Assembly (NCBI GenBank): GCA_934343915.1
Contig: CAKRIL010000069.1
Coordinates: 1-6,284, forward strand
DNA from: an uncultured Lachnospiraceae bacterium
Lineage (GTDB): Bacteria; Bacillota; Clostridia; Lachnospirales; Lachnospiraceae
Direction of reading: 5' to 3'
Length of the DNA: 6,284 nucleotides
Shown here: one piece after another, positions 1 to 5,635 of the stretch
How positions within the stretch are numbered: the first letter of the stretch is position 1
Layout of the letters: each line of letters starts with the position of its first letter
The notes under the pieces: generated by a model
The model's database searches: none
What the model saw: only the letters and a program-made list of their open reading frames with translations
What the model was told of the DNA's origin: nothing
Position numbers and translations under genes: made by a program

Positions 1-28
1 TCTTAACACCTTGTCAGGTGTTTGTCAA
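1..28 (-). promoter_or_regulatory. Leftward promoter with dyad-filled spacer, edge-truncated
   Basis: Read on the minus strand, a perfect -35 box TTGACA lies at 23-28. Seventeen bases later comes TAAGA at 1-5, the first five bases of a possible -10 whose last base is outside the window. The spacer is almost exactly filled by a perfect dyad, AACACCT-GACA-AGGTGTT (5-22). Upstream of the -35, at 32-63, are A-tracts resembling an UP element. This could be a strong promoter with an operator in its spacer. The alternative is that the dyad is only a hairpin, for example a weak plus-strand terminator from a gene to the left. The -10 match is imperfect. Confidence 0.42.
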
Positions 29-126
29 CAGTTTTTTAAAGAATTTTTTCTTTTTTCTAAAAACTGTTTACAATTTATTGAGACAGTCTTAAATCTGCTC
101 AATGCCTTATTTCTGAGGCAGGTATG

Positions 127-155
127 ATAATAACATGATATGGGTATTTTGTAAA
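127..155 (-). promoter_or_regulatory. Second leftward sigma-70-like promoter
   Basis: On the minus strand, TTTACA (150-155) is followed after exactly 17 bases by TATTAT (127-132). Each box matches the consensus at five of six positions. Transcription would start near base 120, at the edge of a small hairpin (arms 103-107 and 116-120), and would run left through the other promoter at 1-28. Tandem promoters of this kind are typical of strongly expressed genes. In an AT-rich stretch such matches also arise by chance, so the call is tentative. Confidence 0.4.
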
Positions 156-194
156 CCCCTAATTTATAAATAGTTTTCAGATTCAATTTGCATA

Positions 195-209
195 AATTGT
201 CTGACAATT
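195..209. promoter_or_regulatory. 15-base dyad, possible operator upstream of queH
   Basis: The sequence AATTGTC-T-GACAATT is perfectly symmetrical around one central base. With a one-base centre it cannot form a normal RNA hairpin, so if it is functional it is more likely a DNA site for a dimeric regulator. It ends 14 bases before the -35 box of the queH promoter, a plausible activator position. I do not recognise the motif as that of a known regulator family. Confidence 0.3.
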
Positions 210-223
210 ATATATTATTCCAT

Positions 224-252
224 TTGACTGCCTGTTGCATACATTATATAAT
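224..252 (+). promoter_or_regulatory. queH promoter (sigma-70 type)
   Basis: TTGACT (224-229) and a perfect TATAAT (247-252) are separated by 17 bases, close to the ideal for the housekeeping sigma factor. Transcription should start near 259, giving a leader of about 57 bases before the preferred queH start at 316. This is the best plus-strand promoter in the upstream region. Confidence 0.75.
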
Positions 253-305
253 TATGAAGTACTTTTATATTGAAGCGAATACATAGAAAGGTTTCGCCCA
301 GGAAT

Positions 306-311
306 GAGGTG
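306..311 (+). promoter_or_regulatory. queH ribosome binding site that decides the start
   Basis: GAGGTG matches the end of 16S rRNA at all six positions and sits four bases before the ATG at 316. The earlier in-frame ATG at 304 has only AAAGG twelve bases upstream, and it overlaps the strong site. The site therefore favours 316 as the start. Confidence 0.65.
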
Positions 312-315
312 TACA

Positions 316-939
316 ATGAACAAGCGCAATTATCAGCGTGAGCTTGAACAGATTATATCCAATATAGAGCCCGGCTATACTCCTACATTGCTTTTACATG
401 CATGCTGTGCTCCGTGCAGCAGCTATTGTCTTGAGTATCTGTCGCAGTATTTCTCCATTACGGTATTATTCTACAACCCTAATATCTCTCCGGAGTCTGA
501 ATATATAAAAAGAGTCGAAGAGATAAAAAGGCTTATATCTGAGCTTCCTGTTAAGAACAAAGTATCTTTATTGGAAGGAAGATATCTTCCCGCTGAATTC
601 TATAACTCAGTAAAGGGACTTGAGAATGAGCCTGAAGGCGGTAAAAGGTGCCATGTATGCTATGAACTGCGTCTGAGGGAGGCTGCCGTTACAGCCAAGA
701 AGCTGAAATTCGATTATTTTACTACAACTCTCAGCATCAGTCCTCTCAAGAATGCTGAAAAGCTCAATGAAATCGGCGGAAAATTATCAGATGAATACGG
801 TATTTCGTATCTGTACTCAGATTTTAAAAAGAAGAACGGATATAAGCGTTCTATTGAACTGTCAAAGGAATACAATCTGTACAGACAGAACTTCTGCGGA
901 TGTGTCTTTTCAAAACAGGAACAGCAGGATAAGCCATGA
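316..939 (+). CDS. queH: Epoxyqueuosine reductase QueH
   Basis: QueH is an iron-sulfur cytoplasmic enzyme that reduces epoxyqueuosine to queuosine at the wobble base of tRNAs with GUN anticodons (Asp, Asn, His, Tyr). It is the non-homologous replacement for cobalamin-dependent QueG. The 207-residue product is of normal family length. The full cysteine pattern is present: HACCAPC at residues 28-34, RCHVCY at 111-116 and CGC at 194-196. The family blocks FYNPNI (52-57) and TTTLSISPLKN (136-146) are also there. An earlier in-frame ATG at 304 would add four residues but has a poorer ribosome site. The gene has its own promoter and terminator, so it is probably transcribed alone. No other queuosine genes are in the window. 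Confidence 0.95.
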   Translation: MNKRNYQRELEQIISNIEPGYTPTLLLHACCAPCSSYCLEYLSQYFSITVLFYNPNISPESEYIKRVEEIKRLISELPVKNKVSLLEGRYLPAEFYNSVKGLENEPEGGKRCHVCYELRLREAAVTAKKLKFDYFTTTLSISPLKNAEKLNEIGGKLSDEYGISYLYSDFKKKNGYKRSIELSKEYNLYRQNFCGCVFSKQEQQDKP

Positions 940-970
940 TACTCTTCATGTGCTTTCCTGCTGTTTTATT
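920..970 (+). terminator. queH intrinsic terminator containing the stop codon
   Basis: A long stem pairs 920-929 with 956-965, 931-934 with 952-955, and 935-938 with 947-950, with single-base bulges at 930 and 951 and an eight-base loop at 939-946. It is followed by TTTTATTATTA. The queH TGA (937-939) lies at the top of the stem. On the minus strand the same stem is followed by TCCTGTTTTG, a poorer uridine tract, so it may also weakly stop transcription of the convergent gene that ends at 972. Confidence 0.8.
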
Positions 971-971
971 A

Positions 972-2552
972 TTACTTATTCGGGTAAAAGACGGTCACAC
1001 CGTTATCAAGTTCCTGTATTTTAAGTCCCAACGGATATAATTTCGGATTATCTCCACCTGCCGACTTAAGAATGACATAGCATGCATTGTAGGTAAGATA
1101 CTCTTCATCCGGCAGACCGAACCTGTATCTTCCTATCTCCAAGGTATTGCTTCTCAAATCGATATCATATGGTGAAGGCGGAGTCTTGCAGCTCACAATA
1201 TAATGTATATATATGACATTGTCAGCATATGCAGCTTCATCAATGTATATCGGAAGGTCATTTAACTGCTCCTGACTCTCTATAAACTCAATAACATCGC
1301 TATATGCATCTTCCATACAAAGATATTTATTGTGTATTTCCTCCGTAAAATAGAATCTTATAAAGAATACTGCAAATATCGCATATGTCGCGAATATGAC
1401 GGAACCCACACATACCTTTAACTTAATCTGTCTGATTGAGTCTATTACAAAAACAATTCCCTTAACTATGTAAAATAATACTGCAAAATATATCGCATTT
1501 AATCTGTTTACATTCGGGTAAGCCAGCATTAATCCCATGATGAATTCCGCTGTGAACCATAATAAAACCGTATCATTGAGACTAAAGCTTCTATGTCTTA
1601 TATTTTTGACGAACCCGATAATGCCTTTAATAATTCCTATGACAAAAAACGGTATGGATATAATGTATAATGTCATATAATGCGCATTACTGCTGATTTC
1701 CATATCATCATGCAGGAATACATTTTTTACCATAATTAAAATATTACTTGGCTTAGGAAAGCTGAGCTCACTGATTCTGTATCCGGTAAGCCGGATAAAT
1801 GTGAACTTCCATATTGTTCTTGTCTCAAGTCCGAGTATATTAATAAGCTGCACAAAAATCAGCGGTGCTGCAAGCAGTGCTACCGGAATACAAAAGCACA
1901 GTGCCTGTTTAAATGACAGCTTTCTCATATACATCAGATATATGAACATCATAAGCAAAAACAATATCATAACTATATAGCTCAACGAATATGTGTACAA
2001 TACCAGTCCGCACGCTATACCTGCAACAACATAATACACCAGCGTTTCCTTCTTAAGTGCATAGGTAAGACATACTATGAAGATTGAGGATGCACCGAGC
2101 ATCAGATTGCAGTCAAGTCCTAATCTTGCCGACATAATAAAGTATGGCAGAATGGCATACAGCAGTGTCCATATAACTATCTGCTTCTTATCATTCACAG
2201 TCATTTTCAAAAAAAGAATTCCTGAAATCATAACCATCATTGACATGACTACCGCAGGAATTCTAACTACAAATCTTGAAAAATCAAAAACCTTGAACAG
2301 CAATGCTGTCAGATATGTATACATACAACTTTGACCGCCTCCGCCATAATTCATAAACAAAAACGGGTAAGGATATCTGAATCTGTCCACTCCATACTTG
2401 GCAATGCACCACGCATCATAAGCTGTTCCTGCCTCATCTATATTCCAGCCTCTTGGAATATCAGCAAGCATTATCAATCTGATTAAAAGTGCAGGTATCG
2501 CAATAGCTGCTATCACTACAATTAACCAATTCTTCTTAATAAAACTCTTCAT
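972..2552 (-). CDS. GT39-like membrane glycosyltransferase (GT-C fold)
   Basis: This 526-residue polytopic membrane protein probably transfers sugar from a polyprenyl-phosphate donor to an envelope acceptor on the outer face. A hydrophobic segment at about residues 9-29 is followed by the loop motif WNIDEAGTAYDAW (36-48), whose D39-E40 pair is in the place of the catalytic acid of GT-C enzymes. Also present are YGVDRF (53-58), the GGGGQS loop (70-75), SARLGLD (141-147), a HDD loop (281-283) and NVNRLNAIYF (347-356). A hydrophilic tail of about 120 residues (405-526) is probably extracytoplasmic. The ATG at 2552 is chosen for its strong ribosome site. An upstream in-frame extension to 2609 would run through a terminator hairpin. 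The gene ends in tandem TAA codons and converges with queH. Donor and acceptor are unknown. Confidence 0.8.
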   Translation of the reverse strand: MKSFIKKNWLIVVIAAIAIPALLIRLIMLADIPRGWNIDEAGTAYDAWCIAKYGVDRFRYPYPFLFMNYGGGGQSCMYTYLTALLFKVFDFSRFVVRIPAVVMSMMVMISGILFLKMTVNDKKQIVIWTLLYAILPYFIMSARLGLDCNLMLGASSIFIVCLTYALKKETLVYYVVAGIACGLVLYTYSLSYIVMILFLLMMFIYLMYMRKLSFKQALCFCIPVALLAAPLIFVQLINILGLETRTIWKFTFIRLTGYRISELSFPKPSNILIMVKNVFLHDDMEISSNAHYMTLYIISIPFFVIGIIKGIIGFVKNIRHRSFSLNDTVLLWFTAEFIMGLMLAYPNVNRLNAIYFAVLFYIVKGIVFVIDSIRQIKLKVCVGSVIFATYAIFAVFFIRFYFTEEIHNKYLCMEDAYSDVIEFIESQEQLNDLPIYIDEAAYADNVIYIHYIVSCKTPPSPYDIDLRSNTLEIGRYRFGLPDEEYLTYNACYVILKSAGGDNPKLYPLGLKIQELDNGVTVFYPNK

Positions 2553-2561
2553 CCTTCCTCC
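2553..2561 (-). promoter_or_regulatory. Ribosome binding site for the GT39-like gene
   Basis: GGAGGAAGG lies directly before the ATG, with the GGAGG core four bases from the start codon. It fixes the start at 2552 and rejects the longer frame. Only about 38 bases separate this start from the upstream tRNA terminator, and no clear promoter is visible in that gap. Confidence 0.7.
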
Positions 2562-2591
2562 TATGTATAAACATTCAACCTTAAAATCAAC

Positions 2592-2617
2592 AAAAAAAAA
2601 GAGAGACACCCTCTCTT
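2592..2617 (-). terminator. Intrinsic terminator after tRNA-Ser
   Basis: On the minus strand, AAGAGAG pairs with CTCTCTT around a five-base GGTGT loop (arms 2611-2617 and 2599-2605) and runs into nine thymines (2592-2600). It begins 13 bases after the tRNA 3' end. It should end the tRNA transcript and any read-through from the fumarase operon. A short T-run also flanks it on the plus strand, but no plus-strand gene is there to use it. Confidence 0.82.
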
Positions 2618-2630
2618 CTTTTTTACTGAA

Positions 2631-2718
2631 CGGAGAAAGAGGGATTTGAACCCTCGCGCCGGTTGCCCGACCTACACCCTTAGCAGGGGCGCCTCTTCGG
2701 CCTCTTGAGTATTTCTCC
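2631..2718 (-). tRNA. tRNA-Ser (anticodon GCU)
   Basis: This 88-base class II tRNA folds completely. The acceptor stem is GGAGAAA with TTTCTCC and discriminator G (2631). The D-stem is CTC/GAG. The anticodon stem is CGCCC/GGGTG around the loop CTGCTAA, with anticodon GCT. The long variable arm has GTCGG pairing CCGGC around GCAA. The T-arm is GAGGG-TTCAAAT-CCCTC. The long variable arm, G discriminator and anticodon identify serine, reading AGC and AGU codons. CCA is not encoded and must be added afterwards. It sits between two membrane protein genes with its own promoter and terminator. Confidence 0.97.
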
Positions 2719-2744
2719 GAATTACAAAAAATATTTGACTGCCA

Positions 2745-2773
2745 AGGTGTGATAAGTTATGACTGTATCACCT
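2745..2773 (-). repeat. Inverted repeat in the tRNA-Ser leader
   Basis: On the minus strand AGGTGATA (2766-2773) can pair with TATCACACCT (2745-2754), with two bases bulged and an 11-base loop. The stem may extend toward CAGG/CCTTG. A run of six thymines follows about 15 bases after the stem, too far for a standard terminator. The left arm contains GTGATACA (2764-2771), which is repeated at 2788-2795 overlapping the -10 box. It could be a tRNA 5' leader structure removed by RNase P, a weak terminator of the upstream gene, or an operator. Confidence 0.35.
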
Positions 2774-2785
2774 GACGCATTTGAT

Positions 2786-2814
2786 ATTGTATCACTTTAT
2801 TATACTATTGTCAA
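2786..2814 (-). promoter_or_regulatory. tRNA-Ser promoter
   Basis: A perfect TTGACA (2809-2814) and TACAAT (2786-2791, five of six) are separated by 17 bases on the minus strand. Transcription should start near 2779, leaving a leader of about 60 bases before the tRNA. The -35 box overlaps the TGA stop codon of the membrane protein gene (2811-2813). The tRNA can therefore be expressed independently of the fumarase operon. Confidence 0.75.
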
Positions 2815-5081
2815 TTATTATTTTTTATAATTTGCTTTTTACTGAAATGACTATACAAAATTATAAGAATAAATACAATACATGACACGGCTTCGGCGAT
2901 ATGCCATGTGGTCTTTCCTGCATAGTATACCTTAATATTGCCTTCATATCCGCTTTCAAGTATCACACCTACTCTGGCGCTGCTTCCCACATTATACAGC
3001 ATCAGTTCTTTTCCGGTGTCAACATCGACAGCCTTGTAGCCTCTGTAATACAATAACGGCACCTCAACAAGTCCGACGTTATCCTTATCGACAACAACAT
3101 GAGCATATATATTGGTGTATTTCTTCTCAAATTCCGTTACCACCGCATTAGTCGTCCTGCATATAAGAGGCTCTCTGAACATGTTGGTGAACGGCATTCC
3201 GCCATCCTCCCTGAGTGGAATATACTCGTAGTTGCCTATATTGCAGGTTATCTCAACATCATCAGGACTTATTGTGTTGAGTGTGACTCGTTCACTCTTA
3301 GACATGATGAACGCTCCTGCCCATATGAACTGCACCGCAGTGAGACCGACAATGAATCTTCCTGCATACTTCAATATACTGTCTTCATCCCTCTGAGCAA
3401 GAACTGCACATGTGAACAGCGTATATGTCTCAACTCCGACTATCATGAATCTTATTCTGAACTGCACATTGATGAACAGAAGACTTATCTTCTGAAGCAC
3501 TGCATTCATGGTTCTGCTGTTGGTCGGTCCGTTATACAGAGCTGTCAGCATATTGTCCCACGGAAAAACATCCAAGGATATAATCAAAGCAAATAACGTT
3601 ATTATTCCTGTTACCGTCATAAGCTTTTTATACTGCTTATCTATTCCGCGCTTTAACGTATATATGAACAACACAAGCACGGATAATGCGGCAGGTCCGA
3701 GTCCTCCGATAATATATGTTCTCCACCACACATTATCATCATTGCCGCCCGTAAAGAACTTGAATACATCCGTTATCCCAAGTCCCTGTGACAATCTTGT
3801 CTCTATCAACATATCCGAGTTGACTATGACATTCTCACGGGTATAGCTCTCGATAAACGGAAGAAGATAACCGATATTCAATACCGCCGTTATAAGAACT
3901 ACCTTCAGCAATACAAAAAATGTCTGCTTTCTGAATGTCTTTTTGAACATAATCAGACACAGCAGTATTGTGAATGCACCATACAATTCCGTACTGAGCA
4001 CATGTGTCTCAATTACACCCGAATAACCTATTACAGGCATAATCCATAATCTTTTATAGCCTTTATCATCAACAGGAGTTGTATATATTCTCCACAATCC
4101 CGCTGCGATAAGCGGCAGGAATACCATTGCAGTGTATTCACCGACAGCACCTCTCTGATACAAGTCATATAATCTGTATATCGACAGGCTGTACAGCAAT
4201 GAGCCGAGGAGTGCCAGTCTCGGTCTTTTGAAAATAATCTTAAAGCTGTAATAAGCTATAATTATGGTTGCAAGGTTGACAAGGACAACATATGCCTTAT
4301 ATGCATTCTGAATTGTGAAGCCCATTAACCTTAAAAATGCCGGAATATTGTAGTACAGGCTTCCATAATAAGTTGAGAAGGCATATCCGTATCCGCCGTT
4401 GAATGTCGGCTCAACCTTGACCGGAAACTGTCCCGCAAGATATCCGTCCTTGATACCCTCCAGACGGATAAGGTGTATCATTGTATCATCAGCTCTCAAC
4501 AATGAATTACCCGCAAGCGGTATACATGATATGATAAACGCGATAAACAGAATTACCGCATATATTATTCTCTCTCTCGTAAGCTTAATCTTATTAATCT
4601 TAATCAGATGAACTGTCACCGTAATACATACTGTTCCAAGCAGAACAAGTATACCGATAAATGCGGCATATGGTGTACTCTTAATCTCATATGAGATACT
4701 GTTAAGTGACGGCGATTCAACCTCCTCACCGAACTGTCTCACACTGATTTCAACCGTTCTGTACGGAGTCCTTATCCAAAATTCCGTCGAATAGCTGCTT
4801 TTCTCCTCATTAAGGTAATTATCGGTCTGTGTGATTCCACTCGTTGTGCCGTTCTTATTCTGTATATACAGATAGTTCACCGTGTCGATATCCTGGTCAA
4901 TATCGTAGCTGCAGGATATATAATAATGTCCATACGGAAGCGTCAGGGTTTTCTCCCCTTCTCCGAGGGTATATGTCCTCTTCGGGGTAAAAAGCATAAC
5001 GCCAAGGCATAGCAGTAGTATTATCTCCACAGCCAACACGATTTTGAATATTTTACTGTCAGATTTTGGATTACTTTTCAT
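2811..5081 (-). CDS. PTPS_related/YfhO-like polytopic membrane protein
   Basis: This large membrane protein (756 residues) resembles the PTPS_related/YfhO-like group of GT-C-like proteins, whose function is poorly known. After one helix (about 10-31) there is a hydrophilic, probably extracytoplasmic domain (33-135), a second helix (139-161) and a polytopic core. Family-like blocks are RADDTMIHLIRLEG (196-209, acidic pair D198-D199), the GGYGYAFSTYYGSLYY block (229-244), YRLYDLYQRGAVGEY (302-316), ETHVLST (358-364) and QFRIRF (540-545). A second outer domain spans about 592-727, with PLLYYRGYKA (675-684) like the YfhO C-terminal region, then a final helix and a basic tail. The start is uncertain: ATG at 5081 has GAGGG eleven bases upstream, ATG at 5090 has it only two bases away, and TTG at 5105 is possible. 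It overlaps the fumarase beta gene, so co-transcription is likely. Confidence 0.75.
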   Translation of the reverse strand: MKSNPKSDSKIFKIVLAVEIILLLCLGVMLFTPKRTYTLGEGEKTLTLPYGHYYISCSYDIDQDIDTVNYLYIQNKNGTTSGITQTDNYLNEEKSSYSTEFWIRTPYRTVEISVRQFGEEVESPSLNSISYEIKSTPYAAFIGILVLLGTVCITVTVHLIKINKIKLTRERIIYAVILFIAFIISCIPLAGNSLLRADDTMIHLIRLEGIKDGYLAGQFPVKVEPTFNGGYGYAFSTYYGSLYYNIPAFLRLMGFTIQNAYKAYVVLVNLATIIIAYYSFKIIFKRPRLALLGSLLYSLSIYRLYDLYQRGAVGEYTAMVFLPLIAAGLWRIYTTPVDDKGYKRLWIMPVIGYSGVIETHVLSTELYGAFTILLCLIMFKKTFRKQTFFVLLKVVLITAVLNIGYLLPFIESYTRENVIVNSDMLIETRLSQGLGITDVFKFFTGGNDDNVWWRTYIIGGLGPAALSVLVLFIYTLKRGIDKQYKKLMTVTGIITLFALIISLDVFPWDNMLTALYNGPTNSRTMNAVLQKISLLFINVQFRIRFMIVGVETYTLFTCAVLAQRDEDSILKYAGRFIVGLTAVQFIWAGAFIMSKSERVTLNTISPDDVEITCNIGNYEYIPLREDGGMPFTNMFREPLICRTTNAVVTEFEKKYTNIYAHVVVDKDNVGLVEVPLLYYRGYKAVDVDTGKELMLYNVGSSARVGVILESGYEGNIKVYYAGKTTWHIAEAVSCIVFILIILYSHFSKKQIIKNNN

Positions 5082-5598
5082 ACAGATCATTTCCCTCTTT
5101 ATCAATCACAACAATTACCGGAAAATCTTTTACGGTCAGCTTTCTTATTGCTTCCGTTCCCAAATCATCATAGGCGATAACCTCCGATGATGTTATGCAC
5201 TTGGATAAGAGTGCTCCGGCACCGCCGACCGCCGCAAAATAGACAGCATTATTTTTCACTATTGCCTCATGCACTGCCTGATTTCTTCTTCCCTTGCCAA
5301 TCATGCCGATAAGTCCGAGGTCAAGAAGCGCAGGAGCATACTTATCCATTCTGCTCGCAGTGGTAGGTCCTGCCGAACCGATTGGTCTGCCCTCGCGCGC
5401 AGGTGACGGTCCCATATAATAAATCGTATTATTTTTTACATCAAAAGGGAGCTCCTCTCCTCTTTGAAGAGCCTCATACATTCTCTTATGCGCGGCATCT
5501 CTCGCGGTATATATCGTGCCTGTAAGATACACATAATCTCCCGCTTTCAGTTTTGTCGATACACTGCTGTCAAAAGGTACACTGATATGCTTGTCCAT
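5071..5598 (-). CDS. fumB: Fumarate hydratase class I, beta subunit
   Basis: This is the small subunit of the two-subunit iron-sulfur hydro-lyase that interconverts malate and fumarate. It corresponds to the C-terminal domain of one-chain class I fumarases. Landmarks are TARDAAHKR (31-39), GPSPAREG (63-70), GSAGPTTASRMD (74-85), GMIGKG (98-103) and AAVGGAGAL (122-130). The 175-residue length is normal for the separate subunit. I chose ATG 5598, giving the family-like MDKHI start, because it has a GGA eight bases upstream. ATG 5607 adds three residues but has no spaced ribosome site. It starts a few tens of bases after the alpha gene ends. Its last codons overlap the next gene. A tartrate dehydratase beta subunit is the main alternative. 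The symbol here means the beta subunit, not the E. coli FumB isozyme. Confidence 0.87.
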   Translation of the reverse strand: MDKHISVPFDSSVSTKLKAGDYVYLTGTIYTARDAAHKRMYEALQRGEELPFDVKNNTIYYMGPSPAREGRPIGSAGPTTASRMDKYAPALLDLGLIGMIGKGRRNQAVHEAIVKNNAVYFAAVGGAGALLSKCITSSEVIAYDDLGTEAIRKLTVKDFPVIVVIDKEGNDLYEK

Positions 5599-5635
5599 AA
5601 CTTTCATCCATTCTAATCAAATTAATCTTTGTGTA

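Larger units (their letters stand above)
1..315. other. Divergent intergenic control region
   Basis: No credible gene lies here. The only open frame of any size is a 60-codon minus-strand one without a ribosome site or recognisable protein pattern. The region is very AT-rich. It contains a consensus promoter for queH on the plus strand, two promoter-like arrangements reading left on the minus strand, an 18-base dyad at 5-22, a 10-base inverted repeat at 27-36 and 59-68, a small hairpin at 103-120, and a 15-base dyad at 195-209. These are described separately. I saw no preQ1 riboswitch or T-box in the queH leader. The gene served by the leftward promoters is outside the window. Confidence 0.75.

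Noticed and set aside
25..207. A 60-codon minus-strand open frame in the left intergenic region
   Set aside because: It has no ribosome site, no recognisable protein pattern, and overlaps promoter-like elements on both strands. Such a frame is expected by chance.
259..315. preQ1 riboswitch in the queH leader
   Set aside because: I found no preQ1-type pseudoknot with a C-rich loop and A-rich tail. The 57-base leader has no convincing paired structure.
2553..2609. N-terminal extension of the GT39-like protein to an ATG at 2609
   Set aside because: The extension runs through the tRNA terminator hairpin and its T-run, whereas the ATG at 2552 has a strong GGAGGAAGG site and gives a normal N-terminus with one helix.
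2631..2718. Functional link between the tRNA gene and queH
   Set aside because: QueH acts on tRNAs with GUN anticodons. This tRNA reads serine AGC/AGU codons with GCU, and the genes lie in opposite orientation about 1.7 kb apart.
2631..2718. tRNA-Ser as an attachment site of an integrated element
   Set aside because: No integrase, no direct repeat of the tRNA 3' end and no phage- or plasmid-like genes are seen on either side.
3099..3846. Plus-strand open frames of 112-165 codons within the large membrane protein gene
   Set aside because: They are shadows of the well-supported minus-strand gene, with no ribosome sites or family motifs. The same holds for shorter plus-strand frames over the other minus-strand genes and the frame at 752-1024 over queH.
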